From Dicyema japonicum (taxonomy: Eukaryota; Dicyemida; Rhombozoa; Dicyemidae): a stretch of 64,000 nt of DNA. A program made the position numbers and the translations under genes. The stretch spans positions 192,224 to 256,223 of the forward strand of contig RDEW01000004.1 of the NCBI GenBank assembly GCA_011109175.1, read 5' to 3'. Under the pieces are notes generated by a model that saw only the letters and a program-made list of their open reading frames with translations, ran no database searches and was not told the DNA's origin. Below are positions 22,565-33,557 of the stretch, in pieces (positions within the stretch are counted from its first letter, which is position 1; every line of letters starts with the position of its first letter).

Positions 22565-23205
22565 TACACAGATATTTATTAGTCACTTAATGCAAAGAAA
22601 CAATCCACGGTTGGCTAAGTACCTCAGCAGCCAAGAGACAGTAGAGATTAACAAGGACAAGGACAGCTTCCCTAGAAAACAGCAAAATTGAATAAATCAA
22701 AAAATCTAACAGTCACTTGTCAAAATATTTTCTTCTGGCCTCAATTGCGTGCTTGTAAGAGATGAGATCGACCATATTAGTACGACACCATATTGTGGCT
22801 ACCAATTTAAAGTCATTCTCAAATTGGAGATCCCCGATAAACATGAGACAACTCCCAACAGAAGCCTGTAATCACGGAATAACTTAACCTCGTAAGGTTC
22901 CACAAGCTGAGTCATGACAACGAGGGTATTTACACCACTGGAGTCACTAAGAGTGCACGTGTGTTCTTTCAAATTGTAGGAGACTAATCTTTCGATGTAT
23001 TTTAACCAATACCTCCGGTAACGCGCACGCGCTTATTCATAAGCTCATGTGACTCAGAGTTCTTGATTTCTTCAACAAACACCACTTTCGGCAACAGGAA
23101 ACCATAAAAGTTTATTAATTTCAAAACACAAATTAATTTTTATTATTTTCAATAATTTAACAAACATTTGAATTTGCAAATTATTATTCTATTTTGATTC
23201 ATTTA
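22565..23205. other. No recognised gene
   Basis: AT-rich with scattered similarity to other debris (TTTACACCACTGGAG near 22931 resembles TTTACACCACCAGAG near 2310). Nothing supports a gene before the kinesin start. Confidence 0.3.
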
Positions 23206-23212
23206 AATTTAG

Positions 23213-24829
23213 ATGGCAAAATTAATAATTGTTTCCGTAGCAATCGATGAGCCGAATAAAGAAGGTTTTTGACGTTGTTGTCCACAACACGCAAAATTAC
23301 CAGTCCTCTAAGGGTCCTTTGACTAAATCTCCCTTTAAGGAATCCGAAGTGATCAAAAGCGAGGAAATCCAGCCCAATGTGCTGTGTGTCAGCATTCCTC
23401 GAGTAGAAGAAGAAATCCAAGACTGGCAAGAAAAGGCATTGAACAAAACATTTGAGATTCCCGACTTAATTTCTCCTTTCATAAGCTTTGAGGAATTGCC
23501 AGCTGTTGATTTTTCAGAACTCAACTACATGACATTGGATAAAGATAATCAGATCCAAAAGTGCGCGAAAAAATGTCGGGAATTGACTCTACCATTCAGA
23601 TATGAAAGTAAGATAAATATCAAAAAATTGGCGCCAAAAAGTGAAGGAGGGAAAAAATGTTCAGAGTTAACATGCATAAAGGACAACGAAAGATTTTCTG
23701 TTTTTGTGAGAATTTTTCCATCAAAAAATAAAAAGGAAACTTTTTTATTCTACAATGAAAGTCAAATTACAATTCAAACCAACGGAATCAAAGTATATTT
23801 CCAATTTGACTAAAGAAACGGGAATTTTCATTTAAGCGGGTTTTTTCGTCCAAATGCACAAACGAAGACGTTTACTACAATACAGTTTCCATGATGAGAG
23901 GGCCTTTTCTTACCGGAGAATCAGCCACATGCTTCACATTCGGACAGACCTGCAGTGGGAAGACATATACGTTGTTTGAAATGGAAAACTGTCCTGGGAT
24001 TTGCTTCCAATTCGCAGCACACGTGCTTTCCAGTCTGGACTCACTCAATGTGTCCGTCTATGAAATTTATTACGAGAAGATAATCGACTTGCTCTCAGAA
24101 AATAGTAAAAAGTAGCTTTCTTTGTCATCTAGTTCCCTCCTGATGTGTTCAGACGAGGAGTCTAATCTACAGGTCCTCAATCTAACGGTTTTGGAGATTT
24201 CAACCATCGAGGACCTGGTTGGAGTGATTTCTGACTGCCTGAGCCGACGAGTGGTGGACAGCAGTGATAGCTTTGGGCACTCATCGTCGAGATCTCACAT
24301 GGTGGTGAGATTTGAGAATCCCCACTACAACAAGTAAAGAGAAATTCAAATTCTAGTCAGTTTTATTTCATTGATTTGGCGGGCTCAGAACGCGTACGTA
24401 TTAACAGTGACCCAACCTGGTCTATTGATGCTGGAAACATAAATTCTACCCTTCTGGCTGTATTATACTTATATAACCCCCAAGCTGAAGGAATGTATCC
24501 GAGGGTACTCAAAAAATCGACCTCACGTGCCCTTTCGCAGGAGTAAACTTACCAGACTGCTAAATCATGTGTTTGGGGAACACAGAATTTTCTCTGTGTG
24601 TACTGTGCGGGAGGACGAGGCTGAACAGAGTTTAAATACCCTGGAATATGCTGAAAGACTGAGTGGACTGACTGGGAGGAGTTTTAGTGATCCCTTCGTT
24701 GCTGAAAAGTCGGTGGAAAAGGTATGGAGACGAAAGATTGGAAGGAGGGAAGAGCATTTGAATGAATGTAGTGCCTTTAGCAAGCAATATGTGCATAAAT
24801 TGGTCAAATCCGCTAGAAACATTAACTGA
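23213..24829 (+). CDS. kinesin-13-like motor protein, five or six exons
   Basis: Predicted microtubule motor or depolymerase of about 496-499 residues. The start is ATG 23247, or ATG 23213 if 23237-23261 is a 25-nt intron; both keep frame. After a 150-residue neck the motor domain carries RELTLPFRYE, then VFSSKCTNEDVYYNTV, P-loop GQTCSGKTYT, switch I SSSRSHMVV, and switch II DLAGSER. LLALKECIRG, created by splicing, is typical of the KIF2/KIF24 group, and PFRRSKLTRLL follows. Introns are 23793-23815 (23 nt), 24112-24132 (21), 24334-24356 (23) and 24460-24484 (25); the spliced length is an exact multiple of three. The P-loop has Cys in place of the usual second Gly (GQTGSGKT). The tail after NTLEYAERL is short and basic. 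Confidence 0.85.
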
Positions 24830-25019
24830 CTTTATATATTTTTGAATAATTTGTTTTGACTTCCAAGTAGGGGACGACTCCTTGCTTTGCTCAGGATTTC
24901 ACATTCGCTTTCATCACTAAACTACCAGTAGTGTGCATCATAGGTGAGCTCACCATGGCGTTGGACACCTTGGCCTGGATAAAGGAATACAGTTAATCCT
25001 ATTTAATATAATAGAAAAC

Positions 25020-25245
25020 TTGGCATGCCTACGTTTTGGTCACCACGTATGTTCGTATCTGAACAAAATCGGACAATCGTCCTCTCCACTTTGCCCATCA
25101 TGCCTTCTTGTTCGGGTCCGCCTTCGAGTTCTGCACAGAACCAAATACACCCGTCGGATTATGGGAGCGTTCGCTCTTATTTTTTGAACGTTCTTAAACC
25201 GCAAATTTTTTCACTCGAAGGGACCGGGGGTAAATAAATAGAAAA
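25020..25245 (+). mobile_element. LINE 3'-end fragment (jockey-like)
   Basis: Blocks CGGACAATCGTCCTCTCCAC and CTCGAAGGGACCGGGGGTAA then TAAATAG match the end of the larger fragment at 37200-37430 (CGGACAATCGTCCTATCCAC; CTCGAAGAAACCTGAGGTAA then ATAAATAAA). It is 5'-truncated with a short A-rich tail. Confidence 0.55.
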
Positions 25246-25249
25246 GTAT

Positions 25250-25895
25250 TTCACTACTCACTGAAATGCCGTTTGGGGAAAATTCATATGCACACGTGTA
25301 CAGATATGCTATCTGTTCACAGTTTTCTATGAAATTTTGAATTTGTCCTGTCTTTAGTGCCAAAAATGCTCCCAAAGTGGCTAAAAGACAATTATTAGAG
25401 AACCTATCATAAAATCTGGGAGACCATCGACATTAACTCTTGAGCTTACTGATTTCCACTAAAAGTCTTCAGAAACTGATGGGGGTCAAAGGTGGAAGAT
25501 TAAAGTGAGGAAGTAAAGACAGGGAAAAATCTCATAATATGGAAACCGTCAGTACGACAAAGAATCCTCATGTCTTAATTTACCCTTTAGAATATTCCAT
25601 CCAAACTTGTTTTAGCATACAAATCACCAAGATCATCATAAACCTCATATAAAAGATTGATCAGTGATCTTCCATCTGCACATGTCTTAACTTTCCGTCT
25701 TCAATCGATCTGAATGAGCAAATCTCGTCTCCCACATAGTCCTTAAAAAGTAACATCACCAGTTGTTATTCCTATGAAAAAAAACTTTAGTTTTGATCTT
25801 TAGATGGGAAGGACCTTGTTTCCTGAGTTTATTGCGAGGAACACCTCAAAGTCACGAATTGACTTTACTAGGTCATGCCAATTGATGAAATGTCA
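25250..25895. other. No recognised gene
   Basis: Possible minus-strand coding traces (ILYEVYDDLGDLYAKTSLDG at about 25600-25680) suggest an exon of an unplaced gene. I could not connect it to neighbours or name a family. Confidence 0.3.
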
Positions 25896-25898
25896 ATA

Positions 25899-27731
25899 CA
25901 GTATGACCTCTATTTGGGGCACCTATTTAAAAAAATGCCCCAAAAACAGAGGTTTCCCCAAAAATGGAGGTTCGGCATTTTCTTTAGATTTATCTACAGT
26001 TTAACAATTTAAATTTGCTTTTTATTAAATTTATAGATAAATAATGTTTTTTTATATAGATTTTTCAGAATTATATTAAAAACAAATTTATTTAACGATA
26101 GGAAAATAGTCTGTTAATTTCCCTCCGGTTGCGGATTTTTTCATTTGCATTCCTAATATTTTTCTGAAATTATAATAATCTTTCAAAGTTTCAGGAAACA
26201 AATTGAAAATGTTCTCTTTAAGTGTATTCATCGCTGTTATTGTTTCCAAATGAGAATAGGTACATTTTACTCCGTCGTATATATTCTCGTCATCATTTTC
26301 TACTTCATTTTCAGTATATCTGTAATTATGTTATCTAAACTCTCCAATTCATTATTCACCAATGATAGAGTTTGAAAACGACATCAATTTTCTTCCAACA
26401 ATTAGTAATTGATTCAGAGTGTATTTGTTGTCTTCCCAACAATAATGATTATTTGTCTGAGATTTACTTGCTTTAAATTCAACATTGTAAACTTATCATC
26501 CTCAAAAGATAGGGTAAAATCCATCAAATTATTTAAATAATTGGATTTGAACGATTTAATAACTATCTAAGGGTTGAATTAATGATGTTGCATTTTTTGG
26601 CAGAAAAAATAGCTCAATGTTAGAAAAATGATTATTCTTGTGACAACTTGCATTGTCAAGCAAAAGGACAATTTTTCGGTTGTGTTGAATCATTTCTTCG
26701 TTGACAATGTTCAACCAAGTAATAAATATATCAGATGTCATCCAACAATTTTTAGAAAACGAATATAAAACTCCGTGCTCTTCAGGGTTAAAATTTTTCA
26801 TACAACGTGGGGATTTATATTTTCCTATTAATAATGGCTTCAATTTTTCGCCACAAGCACTGACCGACAAAAGAATAGTGACTTTTTCTTTACTCTTTTT
26901 AATTCAAAAACAATATTGATCTGAAGTTACAAATGATTTTGATGTTATTCTTTTAATGTACAATCCCGTTTCATCGCAGTTGAAAATATTTTGAATACCA
27001 TAGTTATTAACATAGTCATCGTACTTATCAAAAAAATTCCAAGGCAAGAAATATCACACGAATTTTTTTCACCATTTATTGTCTTAAATGACAAATTGTG
27101 TCTTTTCTTAAAATTTTCAAGCCAACTATTCGAACCTCTGAATGAAGTATAGTTCAAATTCCTAGCTACCTTTATAGCAATGTTTTCAAGAATAGGTACT
27201 GAAACGGGAATAAATTCTTCCCTTGCTTTAAAAAAGCATTCACAAACAATTTTATCGAATTTCTGTGACAGACTGTCTCTTCTCTGTGAAATTTGACTAA
27301 GACAATTTGATTGTACGGACCCATTATTTATAAAGTTCATATAATTTTGTTTAATTCTAGATACTGCTCCTAAACAATAGAATTATCAGATAACCTTTAC
27401 TAATTTATACTTTTTGACAATATCTCGTTCGCTCATGAAACAATTTTCGTTGATTTCTTGGGCAATTTTAAGCTTTAACTCCAGAGTAAGCGTTCTCCCC
27501 ATGACAACAAAAACGCAAATCTAGCACGCGAAGTTTAAGAAAATTTATATAATTAAATTTAATATTAATTGCAAGACTTTATATAAATTAAAAAAAATTA
27601 AGTGCCCCACTAAGAGGTTCAGGTAATTTCCAAATTTAGAAATTACTGTATAAAAAATGATCTAATTTTCAAACTGCCCCAAAAATAGATGTGCCCAATG
27701 AGGAGGTCCGCCCCAAATGGAGGTTGCACTG
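25899..27731. mobile_element. pogo/Tigger DNA transposon, complete ends
   Basis: An 1833-bp element flanked by TA on both sides (25897-25898 and 27732-27733), the pogo-family target duplication. Terminal inverted repeats start CAGTATGACCTCTATTTGGG at the left and read CAGTGCAACCTCCATTTGGG inverted at the right, 18 of 22 positions matching. Further copies of the CCCCAAAAA..GGAGGT motif lie just inside each end. The transposase gene runs on the minus strand. Confidence 0.85.
26414..27502 (-). pseudogene. pogo/Tigger transposase with a 25-nt intron
   Basis: DDE/D transposase. The start ATG is at 27502 (MGRTLTLELKLKIAQEI). A pipsqueak-type HTH is split by a 25-nt GT..AG intron at about 27385, giving KKYKLVK-GAVSRIKQ. 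A CENP-B-type DNA-binding domain follows (FRGSNSWLENFKKRHNLSF). Catalytic motifs: NCDETGLYIKR (first Asp), VLLLDNASCHKNN (second) and SLIQPLD (third). Single-base frame breaks lie near 27040 in a T-run, between the DETG motif and MSVSACGEKL, and just after QPLD, which continues IKSFKSNYLNNLMDF to a stop at 26414. Either a recently inactivated copy or one affected by sequence errors. Confidence 0.8.
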
Positions 27732-27734
27732 TAC

Positions 27735-28415
27735 TACATTCATTCCGAAAAGTAGCCAATCGTAAATTAATAACTTAGCCACAAATAACTCGCCGGCAGG
27801 TTTTTATGAGTTAGCCTCCTTTGGAACTCTATGGGGATAGTTCGACTTTGTTGTTATGGTTACGGATGGCACTATTTTCCCGTTAAGTTTTAGTCTTCCA
27901 ATTCAACTTCCACTCCATTCTTGGGGACACAAGCAAGTGCAAACCATCCTCAACTTGTGTAATCTTAGTGCAATCCTTGGAAATCGAATCAAGACATCGA
28001 GTCTACGATAACTGAGATCTTAAGGATCTTTGACTGATGATGAACCTCATGGTAGTCCGATTTGGGTTACGTCGTTATTTCAGCATTCAAGTGAACCATA
28101 TATCGTAACGGATCCTCCTTGATCTAGTGGGCATGACTTCGTTGTCTCTGCGGAGAGCATGGAGTGGTCAATTATGCGGATATAGCCTCGGAGTGGATAT
28201 AACCTTTCTAAAAAACCCAAGATTTAAAGATAATCTTTTATAAGGAGATAACTTTGTGATAAAAGTCACAATATATTTTTTCAGTGATAACGACGAATAA
28301 AATATTATCTTATTTTTTTTAAATAAAAATTATAAAGAATAATAATAAATATTTAAAAAACTTACTAATTTATTCAAGAATTTGAATTCACTTTGTTGTT
28401 ATATTTCGCATATTA
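27735..28415. other. No recognised gene
   Basis: Intergenic; no domain, repeat pair or RNA gene seen. It becomes very AT-rich from 28250 to the light-chain gene. Confidence 0.4.
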
Positions 28416-28416
28416 A

Positions 28417-28997
28417 ATGGCAAGTAAAAAGACAATGAAAAAAGCCTCAAAGGAGGCAACAAAGAAGCACATCAAACATATTTGCGATGATTGAGACTGA
28501 CCAGATCAAGAGATTCAAGGAGGTCTTTGCAATTATCGACCAAGATAACGACGGAATTATTTCAAAGAATGACCTCAGAAACACATACAACAGTCTAGGT
28601 AGGAAATTTATCTCTATTGGCAGGAATAAATCCTAAAGAGGGTGATCTCGACGAAAATGCTGGCTGAAGCTCAGGAAATCTTAATTTTACAATGTACTTG
28701 GCCATGTTTGGGGAGAGACTGAAAGAATCTGACCCCGAGAATGTAATTGCCAGTGCCTTTGCCTGTCTGGACGCTGAGGGAAATGGTAGTGCTTCCGTTT
28801 TATTTCACAGGGTACTTAATGGAGGACGAACTGAGGGGATATTTGACTTCAATGGGGCAGCGAATGACTGACGATGAGGTACCGCACCGTCTGACTCGTA
28901 GATCGACATAATTTTCAGGGATGCCAAAGTAAAGGACCAGAAGCTGTTGTACAAGGAGTGTGCGGCTATGCTCAAGCAGGGGCGGAAGGATGAATAA
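28417..28997 (+). CDS. myosin II regulatory light chain
   Basis: EF-hand light chain that binds the neck of non-muscle/smooth-type myosin II and activates it when phosphorylated. Four exons with introns 28599-28623 (25 nt), 28786-28810 (25) and 28879-28901 (23). Domains: N-terminal basic tail and phosphorylation site [12 protein letters not shown]-hand 1 [13 protein letters not shown], the only clearly calcium-competent loop; [34 protein letters not shown]; end MLKQGRKDE. Homology predicts three homopolymer errors: one extra A near 28447, one extra A near 28655 (before ATGCTGGCTGAAGCTC) and one missing G near 28675. Correcting these gives an uninterrupted protein of 168 residues, the normal family length. 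The splice sites are perfect, so I regard it as a working gene. Confidence 0.85.
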
Positions 28998-28999
28998 AC

Positions 29000-29385
29000 T
29001 AATTTGATAATTTAACAAAAGTTGTTCTGTGTGGTCTATTAGAATTTATTATATTAAATTTCCGTTATTGGATAGAATTATTGATTAATTTAGAATTATT
29101 TTATAAATTTTTTTGTTGCATCAAAATATTGATCTAATTTTTTCTACTTTGATTGAGTCTAAAGGACTACTCGGGCTCTTGGCATCCTCTACCGATAGGT
29201 TATCATTTATTTTAGGAAGCTTCATCCTGCCCGGACCTCCTGTGGAAGCGTCCAGCACTAGGGACCCCTGGGACAGCTGGCCTCCTACAAGGAAACTAAC
29301 TAATGTTCCACATTTGAAGAGTTGAAGAAAGTCATGCGTTTGTTGGGCTGCGTTTTGGAAACCGCATCGATGTGTATTAGCCGTG
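29000..29385. other. No gene seen
   Basis: Downstream region of the light-chain gene. The overlapping opposite frames at 29113-29405 are GC-richer but mutually exclusive and unrecognised. Confidence 0.3.
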
Positions 29386-29387
29386 TC

Positions 29388-30235
29388 CATCAAAATGGCC
29401 TCCATTCAAAATGGCCTCCAATTAATTTTTTCAGGTTTTGGATAAGTTCATCAATAAACCATCACGAGATTTTAGCAAAACGACATCTTTAGGTAAAAAA
29501 AGTCATCTTTTTTAAATCTTATAAAAATTGATTTTACCAAGGTCCTCGACATCTTTAGGTAAAAAATCATCTTTTTTAAATCTTATAAAAATTGATTTTG
29601 CCAAGGTCCTCGACATCTTTAGGTAAAAAAGTCATCTTTTTTAAATCTTATAAAAATTTATTTTAACGGGTCCTATGGGTAAGTGGAACATTTTACCATG
29701 GTCCATATCTCAATTGGAGGCTGGCACAAACGTTTTTAGAAGTACATTTGGACACTAAACAAGATTCCAAGAAATTTTGTAAAAGAAATTGATAAAAGAA
29801 GAAAGCATAATGATAAAATTCTTAAGATACGAAATGGAGAAAAAATTCTTAGAAAAACTAAACATATTGCTTTATCTGAGAATACATTGAGATTTGTTTA
29901 AGAACAAATGTTACTTAACTTGGATCCGATAGAATATATATTCAATTTAGTTATATATTCTATTACATTTATAATTATTTTCTATTTTTCCTTTTGAAAA
30001 TAAATCTTTCATTTTAAATTTAAATAAAAATATTTTAAAAAATAAATGTTTACCTAAAGATGTCGAGGACCTTAGGAAAATCAATTTTTATACGATATAA
30101 AAAGATGACTCTTTTACCTAAAGATGTCGAGGACCTTGGTAAAATATCTCGTGATGTCTATTGATGAACGTATCCAAAACCTGAGAAATTTTATTGGAGG
30201 CCATTTTGAAGGAGGCCATTTTGAATGGGAACCGT
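29388..30235. mobile_element. DNA transposon with long terminal inverted repeats
   Basis: Both ends carry two copies of TCAAAATGGCCTCC, then CAGGTTTTGGATA(A/C)GTTCATC, then CACGAGAT, followed by 64-66-bp tandem units containing GACATCTTTAGGTAAAA. There are three units at the left (starting 29482, 29548, 29612) and two inverted units at the right (30050-30145). Total inverted repeat is about 200 bp or more. The core keeps only traces of coding sequence: LNLDPIEYIFN near 29920-29950 resembles the LNPIE motif of Tc1/mariner/IS630 transposases. Probably a non-autonomous mariner-type element. Confidence 0.7.
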
Positions 30236-30639
30236 ATTAGCACTTGGAATTTAACCTATGTATGTCCGACCGCTGAACAAATTTTAATTGAGTAAACTCT
30301 AAGAGTTGGAAAGCATTTGGGGATCAACGTAAAACATCCCCAATGCTGACTACTCAATCGAATGATAAGGGGGTAATCTAATTATTGGCTTTTACTAAGG
30401 ATTCCAGTCCGAAGATACTATAACCCAACATCACCCGACATATCCATTTCTTCCTTAAAAATTGAACCACAAATTGGAGGAACGTTTTCTATGACTTCCA
30501 CGATGATTACAATCCGATTACACTATGGATTAACCGCTTTAAAAGCCCACGTTGGATCGAATTAGTTCACACAATAAGAGGTTGACGGACAGAACATAAT
30601 CATCAATTTAAGCATTTTCGTTTCCCATATTCATGACCT

Positions 30640-31015
30640 CCGAAATTCTAATTTTGAGTATCCTTTCAATATATTATCTCACATTAGCTGGTATTGCCTC
30701 CAAGTTTATGAGAATTAACAGGGAATCGTTGGTTTTTTATTAATTCAATAATTCCTAAAGAAAATTCTCGATTTGTAAAGGATCGTTATTAATTGGGGAT
30801 CTTTTATGGCTTCTTTTCACTCTGACTGAGCAATCATTTGTTACTAAATCCATCTACGATTTCAATTTCGCTTCCTTATTTGGTAGAATAGTGGTTTATG
30901 GGTTTGAACCAACTCCCCATCTTCAAAATCAGAGAAACCTGGTGGATGCCCAATATCAGAAAACATTTTTTTTCAATTCCGAGGCTCCAATTAGTATATC
31001 AACATGGTGGTGAAA
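30640..31015 (+). CDS. possible membrane protein exons, unrecognised
   Basis: A frame from about 30636 gives a hydrophobic segment (ILILSILSIYYLTLAGIAS). A second open frame to about 31012 reads GDLLWLLFTLTEQSFVTKSI and FASLFGRIVVYGFEPTPHLQ. Both look protein-like and hydrophobic, suggesting a membrane protein. The intron between them could not be fixed and I cannot name the family. Confidence 0.3.
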
Positions 31016-31085
31016 GGATCGTCTCCTCAAACTCTATTCCCAACAAATGTAAGAAATCGCATATTTAACCTGATCTAAAACTTGG

Positions 31086-31146
31086 TTTCCCATACATCAT
31101 ACCCCCATATAAACCAAAAGTTTCCCATACATCATACCCCCATACT
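31086..31146 (+). repeat. short tandem duplication
   Basis: The stretch GTTTCCCATACATCATACCC followed by CCATA occurs twice in direct orientation, starting near 31086 and 31121, separated by AAACCAAAA. Confidence 0.7.
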
Positions 31147-31189
31147 CATGACGGGCGCATTATCGTAAAGTTAGAACTTCTGTTTTTTT

Positions 31190-31450
31190 GGTTGAGGTGG
31201 TGACGACGCCTATATTACACTATGTCTTATTCGTATTCCTTACCGACTTCTCCGTTCACTCTGGGATCTTTTAATTGGATCTAACAAAATATGACATCTC
31301 TGTCTGCTGTTACAAGAGACAAAAACGACCGTACAATCAACAGAACTGTTTGGCAGATTCCATCTTTTCACCCTCCACTGGTCTTCTCACATTATGATTT
31401 CGGATTTTCAGTCCATCAGATCTGATTCGCTGTGTACAATAGTGTGGGCA
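31190..31450 (+). mobile_element. LINE A-related 5' fragment
   Basis: Begins with GAGGTGGTGACG, the same start as LINE A at 9411. It then encodes a degraded endonuclease beginning in which DLTKYDISVCC..ETKT parallels DLEKYKISIGCLQETKI. It is truncated after about 250 bp and heavily mutated. Non-LTR copies usually lose 5' ends, so a 5'-only remnant implies later deletion of the rest. Confidence 0.5.
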
Positions 31451-31775
31451 GCATCTGACATTATAATGAAAATGGCGGACACATGAACTACCTAGAGAAC
31501 TAATGCGCAACGGAAGATCATGTTCGCAGCTGACGAAGAGGATGACTCGGAATACGGCACAAGGGAAACTTAACTAATTTTATGTTTTCTCGAGAGTGCT
31601 TTTTAATAATTAATAATAGAACTTTTGTCACGCATAAACAACCTGGGGGTTTGATTGTCGACATTCTGTATCCCGGGAAAAGTTCACATATAATATTTTA
31701 CTACCGACCGGAGACAAGATGATATAGAACTCAATCTTTAGGGAGAATTTACCACCATACAAGGAAAACAAAACT

Positions 31776-32337
31776 ATGGAACTAACCTTTAATCTCCTGA
31801 ACTCATTTTCCGCCAAAAAGGACGTCCTCAAATATTATAAAAACTGTCTTAACGTCAGAGCTTCAACCGTAACAAAATGTGCCTCCACCCCGTATAACTT
31901 CCTGAAACCGACGCCTATGCTTCGCGGGCCTATGGTGTGTCAGTTTCAAATTACAAAACTGTAAACTCTCTAAGAAAATGGTCCGTCTACCTCACATCAA
32001 AATTCACTTCTTCCCTATTCTACTCGACTCATGTCTGCGGTGTCGAATTTGATCGTCTTTTTAGATCAGCGGTAGAAGCCGTTGAAACCGGAAGAAACCC
32101 ACATTCTGGATAGAAGAAAACAGTGGGAACCATGGAGAAATATCACAAAATTTTGCGTGACTGTCCTAAATATGGGGATCACTTGATTAGTCGGTTTAAC
32201 TATTTCTCGGTGTTCCCTTTTTTGGAGTTAAAAAATCAAGTGTGGGGAGTTAGCAAAAAACTAATTGAAAAAATTGATGTAGAAACTGTTCACTCGGCAG
32301 ACAAAAATGAAAAGCATCGCGAAATTCTGTTTTAAGG
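31776..32337 (+). CDS. unrecognised gene, two open exons
   Basis: Two open frames, 31776-31964 (MELTFNLLNSFSAKKDVLKY) and 32123-32335 (YHKILRDCPKYGDHLISRFN), flank a third protein-like stretch in another frame (TVNSLRKWSVYLTSKFTSSL). They may be exons of one gene ending at 32335. I could not place introns and do not recognise the product. Confidence 0.3.
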
Positions 32338-32419
32338 GCGAAACGACAAAAAAGGCAATGTCGTGTAAAATTCTTAAGACGAAAAGGCATATTTTTTTAA
32401 AAAAAAAAAAATCAAAATA

Positions 32420-33150
32420 CACTCGACCCTCGCAAATTGGCCAATTTTTAATTTAAATTTAAAAAAATAAAAATTTAATTAACACATGTAATCCAATTCC
32501 TTTCGTGGATGCTGTACTCGACTTACTTTTAAAGAAAAAACTGAAATTGTTAATTGTAAGGAAGAAAATGATGACATTACGTGACAGCGATTAGCTGATA
32601 GATTCTCAAGCATATTCCGAAAGACAATATTAATAAAAACAATAAATAATCTTTTACTGAAGAAGGACACTAGACGATCAGGAATTGTTTTAAAGTTTTT
32701 AATAACTCCAATAACGAAATTTTTGAAATTGATATTAATGATGCAATAATCAGAAGAACAGACATTTTCGATCCTTTCAAAGTTGAGGATTTTTAAATAT
32801 TGAATACACAAAATTAAACATTTATTGAAAATCAAAATCCTTTAGAAGATTCTGAAAATAGTGAACAAGAATTTGAAAAAACAAGTCATACAGACAAAAT
32901 GATATTGCAGTTAGATTAACTGAAATAGAGAGGGAACTCTTAGCCAATGTAGAGAATGAACATGAAGTTGCAAGTATTATCGAAAAAAACAGATAAGAAT
33001 TACATTTTATTTTAATAAAACTTAAATACGTTATTTTGTTCATTTAAGGCAATTATTTGCTATTGTTCTTCAAAATTATTGATTTTATTTTTTCAAATAG
33101 GCCACAAAATTCTAAGGAACTAAAAATGCCTAATTTGCGAGGGTCGATTG
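32420..33150 (+). mobile_element. Tigger-like deletion derivative with inverted repeats
   Basis: A 731-bp element flanked by TA at both ends (32418-32419, 33151-33152). Left end CACTCGACCCTCGCAAATTG; right end inverted CAATCGACCCTCGCAAATTA. The left internal part encodes the start of a CENP-B/Tigger DNA-binding domain (FKEKTEIVNCKEENDDIT..RLADRF). The right part encodes a C-terminal stretch (VRLTEIERELLANVENEHEV). The catalytic middle is missing, so the element is non-autonomous. Related ends lie at 7130, 9109 and 46446. Confidence 0.75.
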
Positions 33151-33152
33151 TA

Positions 33153-33557
33153 CACGTGAAATAATAAAACAGAAATTTCTATCCATACAAGATCTTAGTG
33201 GCAAATGACCGTCATGTTGGATGTTCTAAACTTAAAATAAAACTGGTAGTTCCCTGGTTCAGTGGGCAACAAATTCTTAGAGTTATGGCAGAATTCAGTT
33301 AATGACTTTAATGGTTTCCGTAGGATAAATTGGATTTCATTAAGAAACTGCCGATAAATCAATTAAATCGATTGAGAAACCAGGGGGTAACAGAAAAGTA
33401 GCAGCCAAAGGGGGATGTTCAAGAGATCATCCAAACGTATCTCACATGGGCAGATCATACCAAGAGGTGGGTCTCTTGTGGTCTAGCAGGCAGGATGGGG
33501 GTATTATAGAAATGACTTAAAGGAAGATTTACTAAGAAAACATTTAAAGGGGTTAAA
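33153..33557. other. No gene seen
   Basis: Spacer between the Tigger-like element and the 3' end of the minus-strand GTPase gene. Nothing recognised. Confidence 0.4.

Noticed and set aside
28417-28997. In-frame TGA codons as selenocysteine or a reassigned stop
   Set aside because: Across genes the stops fall inside GT..AG micro-introns or next to homopolymer indels; no gene needs TGA, TAA or TAG to be read as sense.
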